A stretch of DNA of 64,000 bases from Saccopteryx bilineata (Eukaryota > Chordata > Mammalia > Chiroptera > Emballonuridae): positions 50,644,113 to 50,708,112 of the forward strand of contig NC_089496.1 of assembly GCF_036850765.1 (NCBI RefSeq), written 5' to 3'. Below are positions 10,000 to 19,797 of the stretch, piece by piece. Each line of letters opens with the position of its first letter. Within the stretch, counting starts at the first letter, position 1. The position numbers and the translations under genes are program-made. The notes under the pieces were generated by a model. The model ran no database searches, was not told where the DNA came from, and worked only from the letters and a program-made list of their open reading frames with translations.

Positions 10000-11400
10000 G
10001 GGAAGACTACTTCTGACCGCACGTGCGAAGGTGTCTGGACACAGAATGTTGCTGAGTGGCCAGGCGGGGCCGTTACAGGTCAGGTCAGGAGTTTTGTTTT
10101 CCCAGTTTTAGGTGATGTTTTGTTCTCACTAAGAATAGTGATAGGCTTGTAACCTGCCTCTCTGTATGCAGAGAGAGCCTGTTGGAGCTACTACCTGAGG
10201 AATGTTTACAACCAAAGGACACACCGTGGAAATATGGTAATTTGGGGGGAAAGCAGGGTGTTTTGGGGAAGTTATAAAATGTTGTTCTTTCTAAATAATG
10301 CTGAGATGGTTTATCAGCGTGTCTCTGATGAAAACATTGCTGCTTTTCAAGCAAATCTGGTTCCCATGATTTGGGGTCAATCCATAGAATGTTCAAAGTT
10401 TAATGTCAGCTGTTTACAGCAGAAAATAGGGGCTGACAGTTTCCTGTGTTCTTGAGAAGCTTTTCAGAGCTTCATGGGAAGAATGAAGACTATTCTTGGC
10501 CTGAACATTTGCCCCATGGGGTGCTGGGCCCCGCCAAACAGGCTTGTGTGAGCAGAGGAGGGTCCAGTGAAAGGGGACCTTGTTCCGTGCCCGGCTGGCT
10601 CTCCAGGGCAGCCCGCGACCCCGCGGCCGCACAGGACGGCTGTTGGAGACGCGGTGTTTGTGGACCTGCTGGAATCGAACGCCGCTGGGCTCTGGGAAAC
10701 CCTTCGGGACGGGAAGAGGGAGTGGTTGACGCCCCTGCCAAGGGACCTCTGAGGATGAGGCAGAAGACGGGGCTGGTGGGAGGCGGTGATGAGACTGCCA
10801 CCCCCTCTTCAGAGGGGGCACGGGGGTGCTGAGCTTCCTGGCCTGCTGCCAGGAGCCGCTGTCCACCCCGGGTGTTTACAAGGAGCAGCAAACCGCAGGA
10901 GCCCCACGGGCGCGGCGCGGGGCTGGCTCCCCCAGCTGGGGACGACCAACTAACTCGGTTAGCTAGCGGACTTTTCCCTGGGTTCCTGCTCTTGTCTTTG
11001 AACTTCACTGATGCCTTTCATGTTGAAATGCAGGCTCCATTGCACCTCAGGCACAGACAGTGTCCTGTGTTTTGGATGAGCCAGTAATTGAAGCAACTTG
11101 GCAAATGCCGGGTGAGGTGGTGGGTGCCCAGGCCCAGACCTGGAGTTGATGGGAGCTTTCCTCACTGAACTTTTCACAAGCCAGGGTCGCTGCTTGGTCG
11201 GGTTGGGAGTCAGAGAGCTGTCGATTCCCCCCTCCCCCGCCCCAGGGACAAACCCCACATGTGACTGTACACCTCTGTGGCTTACTGTGGTTTACTTTCA
11301 AAACAAGCAAAGTAAAAAAGCATTGAAATGAACATTTCAGCAACACAGTTCTTTCACTCAGACACCAAAATAAAATCCTCCTCAGGCCTTTAGATGGCTG
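10000..11400. other. Intergenic, no gene seen
   Basis: Becomes GC-rich from about 10.5 kb. Open frames occur on both strands over the same bases, as expected for GC-rich non-coding DNA; none resembles a protein I know. Confidence 0.55.
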
Positions 11401-11402
11401 GT

Positions 11403-11463
11403 AATAAAAATAGTGCCTGCCACCTCCCCACTCAGACCAGGTGTCCCCACAGGCCCGACCCAC
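11403..11463 (+). repeat. Single copy of the 58-bp minisatellite unit (likely founder)
   Basis: Starts AATAAAAATAGTGCCTGCCA and ends with CAGGCCCGACCCAC. It is identical at 60 of 61 positions to 12576-12636, the left edge of the minisatellite array 1.1 kb downstream. Sequence on either side of the 61 bp is unrelated. The first 19 bp resemble a MIR end. Confidence 0.9.
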
Positions 11464-12570
11464 GGAACTGAGGTTGGCATTTTCTCTCTTGGGCGTCTAC
11501 TTTATTTGAGCCTAAGTAGACCCCATCCCTCCTAGTCGGGTGCTTGGAAAATGGAGTCGAGGCCCCTGAGACCAGCTGCCGGCCTGTGACCTTGCCTCGG
11601 GTGGGGTCGGCCTAGTTACTGAGGGTGTCCTGAGGGGGGGGGGGCTTTCTCTCCAGCCAGTGCTGTGAGGAGCAGCGGGCGCATCCTACCAGATGTGCGC
11701 CTTCGGACAGCGTCCACACTGGGCGCGCACTGCCGAGGGAGAGCACTGGCTGGAAACTGAGGGCCAGAGCGACGGCCAGAGCAGGGCAGAGCCGGCACGG
11801 GTTGGGTACCCCAGAGTTCCGTAGGTCCTTAGCTTCCAGAGTTCTGTGGTGGTGCCAGTGTGACCGCTGTTTGGGGACGAGCAGACTAAGATTGCACCGG
11901 GTGCTCATCTACCACTGGTGTCCGCTATCCGTTGCTGCGTGCCGAGCGGCAAACGCCCCTAACCGTAGTAACACAGGCTGTAGTGCTGGCATTAGTCACC
12001 TTAGTTTCCTCAGGCGGGAACTCGCCTGCAGGTTCCGGCTGGGACTGGCGTTCAGGACGCTGGCGTGGGGCTGCGTCATCCGTGGGCTTGACGGGGCCGG
12101 AGGGCCTGCTTCACCTGGGTCGCGGGCACGTTGATGGCAAAAGGCCTCAGTCCTTTGCTGCCTCTCTGTCGGACTGCTTGAGTGTCCTGTGACATGGCGG
12201 CTGGCTGTCTCCCAGGACAGTGGATCTAAGAGAGAGCAAGGTGCAAGCCAGTGTCTTTTATGACCGTGCCTTGGAAGTCTCGGTGTCACTTGTGTAGTAT
12301 GCGATTACTGATTGCTCGTACAGCGCAGTCCTCTTCCGTGTGGGGGGCGGTTGCCCACGACCTGGGGTTCCGGAGGCTGCTCTCACTGCACCCCTTTTCT
12401 GGTTCAGGGGCAGTTTTGTATTCTTGCAGACAGGGCTGCGGGGAGCATTTCTGTGCATCCCTTCCTGCACAGGCACGCACGCTTCTGGCGGTTTGTGGAT
12501 CAGCCTCAGCGAAGTCAGATCTGTGGCTTGTAGCTTCTTAAGCCTCTGTCACGGCTTCTGGGGGGCGTTG
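11464..12570. other. Intergenic, GC-rich, no gene seen
   Basis: Single-copy looking sequence between the founder copy and the minisatellite. No splice-consistent exon or recognised protein on either strand. Confidence 0.55.
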
Positions 12571-12575
12571 TACAG

Positions 12576-13462
12576 AATAAAAATAGTGCCTGCCACCTCC
12601 CCACTCAGGCCAGGTGTCCCCACAGGCCCGACCCACTGCCTTTAGGCCTGCATCCTCCCCACTCAGACCAGGTGTCCCCACAGGCCCCACCCACGGCCTT
12701 CAGGCCTGCATCCTCCCCACTCAGACCAGGTGTCCCCACAGGCCCGACCCACGGCCTTCAGGCCTGCCTCCTCCCCACTCAGACCAGGTGTCCCCATAGG
12801 CCTGACCCACAGCCTTCAGGCCTGCCACCTCCCCACTCAGACCAGGTGTCCCCACAGGCCCGACCCACGGCCTTCAGACTTGCATCCTCCCCACTCAGAC
12901 CAGGTGTCCCCACGGGCCCGACCCACGGCCTTCAGGCCTGCCACCTCCCCACTCAGACCAGGTGTCCCCACGGGCCCGACCCACGGCCTTCAGGCCTGCC
13001 ACCTCCCCACTCAGACCAGGTGTCCCCACGGGCCCGACCCACGGCCTTCAGGCCTGCCACCTCCCCACTCAGACCAGATGTCCCCACGGGCCCGACCCAC
13101 GGCCTTCAGGCCTGCCACCTCCCCACTCAGACCAGGTGTCCCCACGGGCCCGACCCACGGCCTTCAGGCCTGCCACCTCCCCACTCAGACCAGGTGTCCC
13201 CACGGGCCCGACCCACGGCCTTCAGGCCTGCCACCTCCCCACTCAGACCAGGTGTCCCCACGGGCCCGACCCACGGCCTTCAGGCCTGCCACCTCCCCAC
13301 TCAGACCAGGTGTCCCCACGGGCCCAACCCACGGCCTTCAGGCCTGCATCCTCCCCACTCAGACCAGGTGTCCCCACAGGCCACGGCCTTCAGGCCTGCC
13401 ACCTCCCCACTCAGACCAGGTGTCCCCACAGGCCCGACGCACGGCCTTCAGGCCTGCATCCT
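12576..13462 (+). repeat. 58-bp minisatellite, about 15 units
   Basis: The unit contains CCACCTCCCCACTCAGACCA, GGTGTCCCCACGGGCCCGAC and CCACGGCCTTCAGGCCTG. Copies recur every 58 bp (for example 12955, 13013, 13071, 13129, 13187, 13245). Units from about 12900 to 13330 are almost identical; edge units vary (CATCC for CACC, ACAGG for ACGGG), and one near 13378 has a 5-bp deletion. Because 58 is not a multiple of 3 and the unit lacks stops in this strand, long overlapping open frames appear in all three frames; they are by-products. Confidence 0.97.
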
Positions 13463-13984
13463 ATGGTCTGGACCAGAGAAGAAGGTGGCATCTCTCCTGC
13501 TGTTTTAGAGTTTGGGAAACTCTGGGAGGGCCGCAGCAGGCCCAGTATGGTGAGTGGCACAGACGTGATCACAGGAACCACGTGAGCCAGACACCCTGCC
13601 CCCCAGCAACATCGCCCCTTGGGCATTATGGGTAAGTGCAGCGCCACCTCTGCAGCCAGCCGGGGCCTCTGCATCAGCTTCACTCCCCCAGGCCACCCTG
13701 CAGCTCGGCGCCCAGCGGGGGGCCGTCCTGGGGCTCTGCCTGTGCTGGCCGTGTGGGTCGTCGCCCTGCCTGCCACTCTGTTCCGTGCACCAGGAAGCCC
13801 TGGGCCTTGCTCCTCATGGGACTGCCCCTCCCTCCCCCCGGCTGCCGGCCCTGGGTGTGAGTTCACCGGCCCCTGCCCCACGGGTCCTGGGTGCACCCAA
13901 GGCCACATCCCCACGCCAGCCCCCCCAGGGCTGGCTTCCTGCGGACACCCCCCCAACAGGGTGTCAGATACCCCCTCCTAGTCA
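13463..13984. other. GC-rich intergenic stretch, no gene seen
   Basis: C- and G-rich sequence with shadow open frames on both strands; no repeat or protein recognised. Confidence 0.5.
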
Positions 13985-14089
13985 TAAGTTCTTAATGAAC
14001 TTTTTTTCTAGTTTTTAATTTTGGCAAAAAGTACTTTTTTCTGAACCATTTTGGAGCCATTTCCAGCCCCCTAGCCCTCACATATTAAA
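13985..14089 (+). repeat. Old interspersed repeat, left part (host of Tigger)
   Basis: CTGAACCATTTTGGAGCCAT continues across the Tigger insertion into GTATTTCCTGGAAACAAGGA at about 17179. Both pieces fit one old element I believe to be a LINE-1 3' end, but the family is uncertain. Confidence 0.4.
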
Positions 14090-14645
14090 TACAGGGAGTC
14101 CTCAACAGCCTCGACATCCGACGTTTCAAGTGTACAACACTCACTCCCGTAAAAACTTAAAGTTCAGAAGTGAGTGTTTCGGCTTATACCGTTAGCGTCG
14201 TACTTATGGGCTAGCGTGGAACGATTCTTCAAGAAGGGAGAGAGGCCTGCAGCAGATCCTGCACCCCCTCCGTCAACTGCTTCTCGAGATGAAACACCTG
14301 TCATACAGGTGGAATCATCTCCAGCGTCTCCTGCATGTTCCTTAGCAATCCTGATTCCCCTGTCCCAGTCTCTCCAGCACCTTCTGCAGGTGCTCCCGCC
14401 TCCAGCTTCCTCCTCCCAATAATCTCTCTCTCCCACCTTGCAGTGCCCCTTCCGGGGTGCAAGCCAACCACAGGAATAGAAAGGGAAGGGATTGTCTTCA
14501 CACTCGCTTTTTCTGTTCCTACAGTACAGTGTACAGTGCGGTATGTTTATGTCCTTTTCCTGTTTCTGTGGCTTAGTTGTGTTTTTATGTTCTAGATTAT
14601 GATTTTAACAGCTGTGTTAGGATCGGCAAGTGTCTTAGGCTAAGG

Positions 14646-17080
14646 CAGGGGTTGGGAACCTATGGCTCGCGAGCCAGGTGTGGCTCTTGATGGCTGCATA
14701 TGGCTCACAGACAAATCTTTAATTAAAAAAAAATAACGTTAAAAATATGAAACATTCTCATGTATTACAATCCATTCATTTTCTACCGCTCATGTTCATG
14801 GTTGCGGGTGGCTGAAGCCAATCACAGCTGACCTCCGGGACAACAACAAATTTTTATTGGATAATGCATAATGTACACGGGTTGCTGTGAGGTCAGGAAG
14901 TAAACTTCTTTCCTTTTAATCAAATAGTCAGCTAGCTAATTGCAGAAACCCTTTTGATGAAGAAGATGGCTAAAAGAAAAAAAGATGAGGAGTATTGTAC
15001 TTTTCAGCAGGAATGGACAGAGGAATTTGCCTTTGTGGAGAGAGCAGGTTCTGCAGTGTAACTGCATCAATGAAACGGTCAAATATAAAGCGGCACTTCA
15101 ACACATGCCATACTACATTTGCATCAAAATATCTAGTGGGAGACAGCAGGAAGAAAGCATGTCAAGAGCTTCTGTGCAGAGTGCAAGCTAGTCAGCAGCA
15201 ACTCCGTGTTTGGACCCAACAAGGTGACTGGAATTCAGCTAGCTTTGCTAGTGCTTTAGCAATTGTGAGAAACGGAAAGCCATTCACAGATGGGGAGTAT
15301 GCCAAAACATTCATGCTTGATGTTGCCAGTGAACTTTTTGACAACTTTTCGGATAAAGACAAGATAATAAAATGAATAAAAGACATGCCTCTGTCGGCAA
15401 GAACTGTTCACGATCATACACCATCATGATGGCAAATCAAATTGAGGCAACACAAGTGAAGGACATAAATGTAGCACCATTCTTTTCTCTCGCTTTGGAT
15501 GAGTCAACAGACGTAAGCCATTTATCCCAGTTCAGCGTGATTGCAAGGAATGCTGTCAGTGACACACTACGTGAGGAAAGTCTTGCTGTTTTGCCTATGA
15601 AAGAGACAACAAGAGGGGAGGATTTATTCAAGTTTTTCACTGAGTTCGCTAAAGAAAAAAATCTACTGATGGATAAACTTATTTTGGTGTGTACTGATGG
15701 TGCTTTATGCATGGTGGGAAAACAGAGGATTCGTAGCGCTTCTTCGTGAACATGAAGAGAGACCCATCCTAAGTTTTCACTGCATCCTACATCAGGAGGC
15801 ACTTTGTGCTCAGATGTGTGGCGAGCAGCTTGGTGAGGTGATGTCACTGGTCATTCGAGTGGTCAACTTGATTGTTGCCCGAGCTTTAAATGATCACCAG
15901 TTTAAAACACTGCTGGATTAAGTTGGGAATAATTTTCCTGGTCTGCTTCTGCACAGCAATGTGCATTGGTTGTCAAGAGGGAAGGTGCTCAGCCGTTTTG
16001 CAGCTTGTCTGAGTGAAATCCGGACTTTTCTTGAAATGAAAAACGTCGAGCATCCTGAGTTAGCTAACACTGAGTGGCTCCTTCTACTATCTCGTGGACA
16101 TGACTGAACATCTGGACCAGCTCAATGTAAAAATGCAAGGCATTGGAAATACAGTCTTTCAACAAGCAGTGTTTGCATTTGAAAACAAGCTGGAACTCTT
16201 CATTGCTGACATTGAAACAGGTCATTTACTACACTTTGAAAAACTGGGAGAGTTTAAAGATGCAAGCACAGCAAGTGACCCTGCTCAACATCTTGATCTC
16301 CAGCAGCTAGCGGGCTTCACATCTAATCTCCTGCAGTCATTCAAAGTGCGCTTTGGAGAATTTCGTGAGTGCACTCGTCTTTTTAAGTTCATCACCCATC
16401 CACTCGAGTGTACAGTGGACAGCGCCGACCTGAGTTACATCCCCGGTGTTTCTGTCAGAGATTTTGAGCTACAAGCTGCTGACCCGAAGGCCTCAGACAT
16501 GTGGGTGAATAAGTTCAAGTCACTGAATGAAGATTTGGAAAGACTTGCAGGACAGCAAGCAGAGTTGGCGAGCAAACACAAGTGGGGAGAAATGAAAAAA
16601 CCTCAACCCGCGGACCAGCTGATTGTCAAAACTTGGAACGCGCTTCCTGTCACATATCTGTGTGGGAATTTCTGTGCTGACAATGTTTGGTTCTACGTAC
16701 GCATGTGAGCAGTCTTTCTCACATCTAAAGAACGTTAAGACCAACCTATGATCATGTTTAATGGATGGAAGTCTCAACGCCTGCATGAAGCTTAACCTCA
16801 CCACGTATCAACCAGACTACAAAGCCATCAACAAAACCATGCAGCACCTGAAGTTGCATTAATGGTAAGAAGTACTTTATTCATCATTGGTTAGCAACAG
16901 CATAACAGCATTATTAAAAATAATTCAGAAACTTATTGTACTTTAAAAGTGTTGGTCTTACATAAAATGCTCACATTTACTTGTATTTAGTGTTAGATAT
17001 ATTATATGGCTCTCATGGAATTACATTTTAAAATATGTGGCGTTCATGGCTCTCTCAGCCAAAAAAGTTCTTGACCCCTG
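14646..17080 (+). mobile_element. hAT DNA transposon with coding region, inserted in Tigger
   Basis: Terminal inverted repeats are CAGGGGTTGGGAACC at the left and CAGGGGTCAAGAACT (minus strand) at the right. Flanks are 8-bp duplications GGCTAAGG (14638-14645) and GGCAAGGG (17081-17088), 6 of 8 identical; joining the Tigger flanks across the element restores a continuous Tigger sequence. Length 2435 bp suits an autonomous hAT. It encodes one transposase, now broken (next entry). A shorter relative lies at 37050-37281. Confidence 0.92.
14957..16862 (+). pseudogene. hAT transposase, broken by frameshifts and stops
   Basis: The frame opens MKKMAKRKKDEEYCTF at 14957 and closes with a TAA at 16860-16862, about 630 codons, a usual length for hAT transposases. 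The reading shifts between frames near 15055, 15365 and 15715, has an in-frame stop at about 15919, shifts again near 16085, and is disrupted once more near 16665-16705. Visible parts in order: a damaged BED-type zinc finger (NETVKYKAAL, then HFNTCH); the RNase H-like core with FFSLALDESTDVS and CTDGA, which would carry two catalytic aspartates; the SFHCILHQEALC motif; NVHWLSRGK; and near the end the hAT dimerisation block with ACEQSFSHLKNV. The layout resembles the Charlie-like group that gave rise to ZBED5/FAM200-type host genes. It cannot make active transposase as it stands. Family assignment is from motifs, not a search. Confidence 0.88.
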
Positions 17081-17169
17081 GGCAAGGGTATGTTTCGACT
17101 TACAGCAAAATTCCAGTTACATCACTGTTGTAGGAACGGAACTGTGTCGTAACCCAAGGACCCCCTGTA

Positions 17170-17240
17170 CTTGCATGTGTATTTCCTGGAAACAAGGAAA
17201 TTCTCATATAACGGCAATACCCAATCCGGATATGTACGAA
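17170..17240 (+). repeat. Old interspersed repeat, right part (host of Tigger)
   Basis: Continuation of 13985-14089 after the Tigger element: GTATTTCCTGGAAACAAGGA then ATTCTCATATAACGGCAATA. Probably a LINE-1 3' end. Confidence 0.4.
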
Positions 17241-18415
17241 AGGTAAGGAGCTCGTAGTGACACTTGACATACAGCGGTTCTCTTTGCTCCATACCAAGTG
17301 CATGTTTATGTGCTCAGCTTATATACGTTGCACTCTGCGTTGCGGTACAAAACTCCCAATTCTGGCTGAGTGCTTTCATTTTCCTTCAATTAAACTTAAA
17401 AGGGATCAGCTCACACCCCTGGGCTTTGGCCTGCTTCTGGGCCAGGAAACCCTGTGGGCTGACTGGACAGAGTCAGTGTGGACTGACAGGAGTGTATTGT
17501 CCGGCCTCCCAGTTCACGTCTCTGCGCAGTAGGGCTGACTCCATCCCTCCCACCCCATCCCTCCCATCCTATCCCATCCCCCCTCCCTCCCCCTGGCCTC
17601 CCAGCATGGTCCTGATCGTGGTCCTCCGCTGGGACAGGTTGAAAATACTGGTTCCGAATGGCTAAGACCCTCAGGCGCCCCTCCCCCGTGTCTTAGGGGC
17701 AGTCCCAGCCCCGTGCTGTGACTTCCTGCAGCCCCCTGTGGGCGCGGGCTTTCAGTGGATGGAGGGGGCTCTGGGTGGTGGCCCAGACCTGGGGAGGGAG
17801 GCCTGGCGGAGATGGGGGGGGCTCCTCTGCACCTCCTGGTGGTCGTCGGGCCCTTCCTTGTCGGACCTCCCACCTTTCGGGGTTGGGGGAGCTGGGATAC
17901 AGGGGACAGCCCTTCCTCACTCCCACAGGGTGCCATTGGAGAGCGCCGTGGGCGGGAGGTGGCCCTGGGACCGAAGGTGGCAGCCCCCCCAGCACGCTGC
18001 TCCCCTGCGCTGGCAGGTGGCTTTCCTGGGGGCGTCCCAGGAGCTGTGTCTGCTCCCGGGTTCCACGCCACTCAGAAGTCGGATTTCATGCTGCCTCAGA
18101 CCTTCTCCAGTTCCTTCTGTTTTTATCTAGTTCGAGAAATGTTAACGTAGGCTCTTTTGAAACATCGTTACAATCAAAATACAAACGCAAAGCAAACAAA
18201 GCAAACTGTAACAGTTCAGCGGTTCCTCTCAAAGGGAGACAATTCCCACAGGACCCAGCCTGACATTTGGCTGCATGCGGCCCAGCACCCAGGCCAGCCC
18301 ACTGCCCAGGGCCGGCAGTGGAAGGCAGTCCGGCAGAGACTTGAGCTCTGGCTCTGCCCGGCTGCCGACACAGTGGAATCACGCAGGAGAAGCACACGGC
18401 TGGAAACAACCCACG
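17241..18415. other. Intergenic, GC-rich, no gene seen
   Basis: Contains a C-rich patch with repeated ATCCCTCCC words at about 17540-17600. No exon supported. Confidence 0.5.
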
Positions 18416-18419
18416 CTGT

Positions 18420-18685
18420 ATGACACCGTTACATGAGGTAGCTAGAAAGACAAGTGTGCAGGGACACCTGCTGTCCACCAGGAGTGACTGGATGCGGGGG
18501 GGGGGGGGGGGACAGGGAGTTGCTGCCTAACTGGTACACAGTTTCTTTTTGGGGTGTTGAAAATTTTTAAAAATAGATAGTGCTGTTGGCTGTGCCACGC
18601 TGAATGGAATGTCACTGAATTTTACTTAAAAATAGTTAAAATGACAAGTTCAGTGTTATATGTATTTTACCATACTACTTTAAAT
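18420..18685 (+). repeat. LINE-1 3' end (old, L1M type)
   Basis: TTACATGAGGTAGCTAGAAA, GTTTCTTTTTGGGGTGTTGA, CACTGAATTTTACTTAAAAA and TATGTATTTTACC follow the order of an L1 3'UTR. A G run of about 16 at 18497-18512 interrupts it. Confidence 0.75.
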
Positions 18686-18689
18686 AGGA

Positions 18690-19189
18690 AAACCATTGAG
18701 CTTACCTCTCTGCCCACCATGCCATCCCCCCGGGGCTGGGGCCAGTTGGGCGACTTAGCGGGGGTCTGAGCTGTGTCCCTGGGCAGGTCGTATCTGAGCG
18801 GACAGCGCCTGGGGCAGCCAGAGGCCGGGGAGGGCTGCCCCCACCCGCACTCCCCCTGTGAGCACCGTCCATCAGTCCTCCCTCCTCCATCTGCTCTCCG
18901 GAGGGCCCTGGTCTGGGCTGGAGTGTGCCGGCCCCGCTCCCGAGACGGGGGCGGTGACTGTTCTAGAGCCCGGGGCGGCTGGTTCAAAGCCCAGGCCGGC
19001 CAGCAGGAGGGAGGCCGGATGGGCTGCCCAGAGCTCCTCTGTCCTCAGGTCCGGGGAGCCACCATGGCCACCCATCTCCCGGGTCCTTCCGCTCCCCCCT
19101 GCCCTCCAGAAGCTCCCTCGCCCCGCCCATCGCTGTCTCTGCCTCCTCCTGTTCCTGACCTCAGAGGTGCCAGGGCCTGGGCCCGCACT
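18690..19189. other. GC-rich intergenic stretch
   Basis: No repeat or gene recognised; open frames on both strands overlap the C-rich minisatellite to the right. Confidence 0.5.
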
Positions 19190-19797
19190 GCCACCCCTCT
19201 GGCCCTTCCCCGGCCCTCCCCCTACCCCTCCGTCCCCAAGGCCCCTGCCTGTCCTCCCCCATCCCTCCCCTGGCCCTCCCCCACCCCTCCATCCCCAGGG
19301 ACCCTCGGGTCCTCCCCCATCCCTCCCCTGGCCCTCCCCCACCCCTCCGTCCCCAGGGACCCTCCGGTCCTCCCCCCATCCCTCCCCTGGCCCTTCCCCC
19401 ACCCCTCCGTCCCCTGGCCCTTCCCCCACCCCTCTGTCCCCAAGGCCCCTCGGGTCCTCCCCCCACCCCTCCGTCCCCTGGCCCCTCCCCCACCCCTCCG
19501 TCCCCAAGGCCCCTCCAGTCCTCCCCCATCCCTCCCCTGGCCCTTCCCCACCCCTCCGTCCCCAGGGCCCCTCGGGTCCTCCCCCCATCCCTCCCCTGGC
19601 CCTTCCCCCACCCCTCCGTCCCCAAGGCCCCTCTAGTCCTCCCCCATCCCTCCCCTGGCCCTTCCCCACCCCTCTGTCCCCAGGGCCCCTCGGGTCCTCC
19701 CCCCATCCCTCCCCTGGCCCTTCCCCCACCCCTCTGTCCCCAGGGCCCCTCCGGTCCTCCCCCCCCCTCCCCTGGCCCTCCCCCCCCTCCCCGCCCC
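19190..19797 (+). repeat. C-rich minisatellite, unit about 58-61 bp
   Basis: Repeated blocks read CCTCCCCCATCCCTCCCCTG, GCCCTTCCCCCACCCCTC and CGTCCCCAAGGCCCCTCGGG. About ten irregular copies. Pure C-runs give strong i-motif (plus) and G-quadruplex (minus) potential. Long proline/glycine-rich frames across it are by-products. Confidence 0.93.

Larger units (their letters stand above)
14092..17167 (+). mobile_element. TcMar-Tigger DNA transposon, internally deleted, carrying a hAT insertion
   Basis: The ends are inverted (CAGGGAGTCCT at the left; CAGGGGGTCCT at the right on the other strand) and flanked by TA duplications at 14090-14091 and 17168-17169. The right end contains GTATGTTTCGACTTACAGCA and TCGTAACCC, typical of Tigger termini. 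The inner left part translates to a short tail (VERFFKKGERPAADPAPPPS) that fits the C-terminal region of a Tigger transposase, but the catalytic part is missing. Without the hAT at 14646-17080 the element is only about 640 bp, a fossil. Confidence 0.8.

Noticed and set aside
12576..13462. CRISPR-like regular array
   Set aside because: The units are contiguous 58-bp tandem repeats without unique spacers, in a mammalian genome.
12614..13635. Long Pro/Thr/Ser-rich open frames (up to about 300 codons) in all three plus frames
   Set aside because: They come from the stop-free 58-bp minisatellite, which rotates through frames; no splice context or homology.
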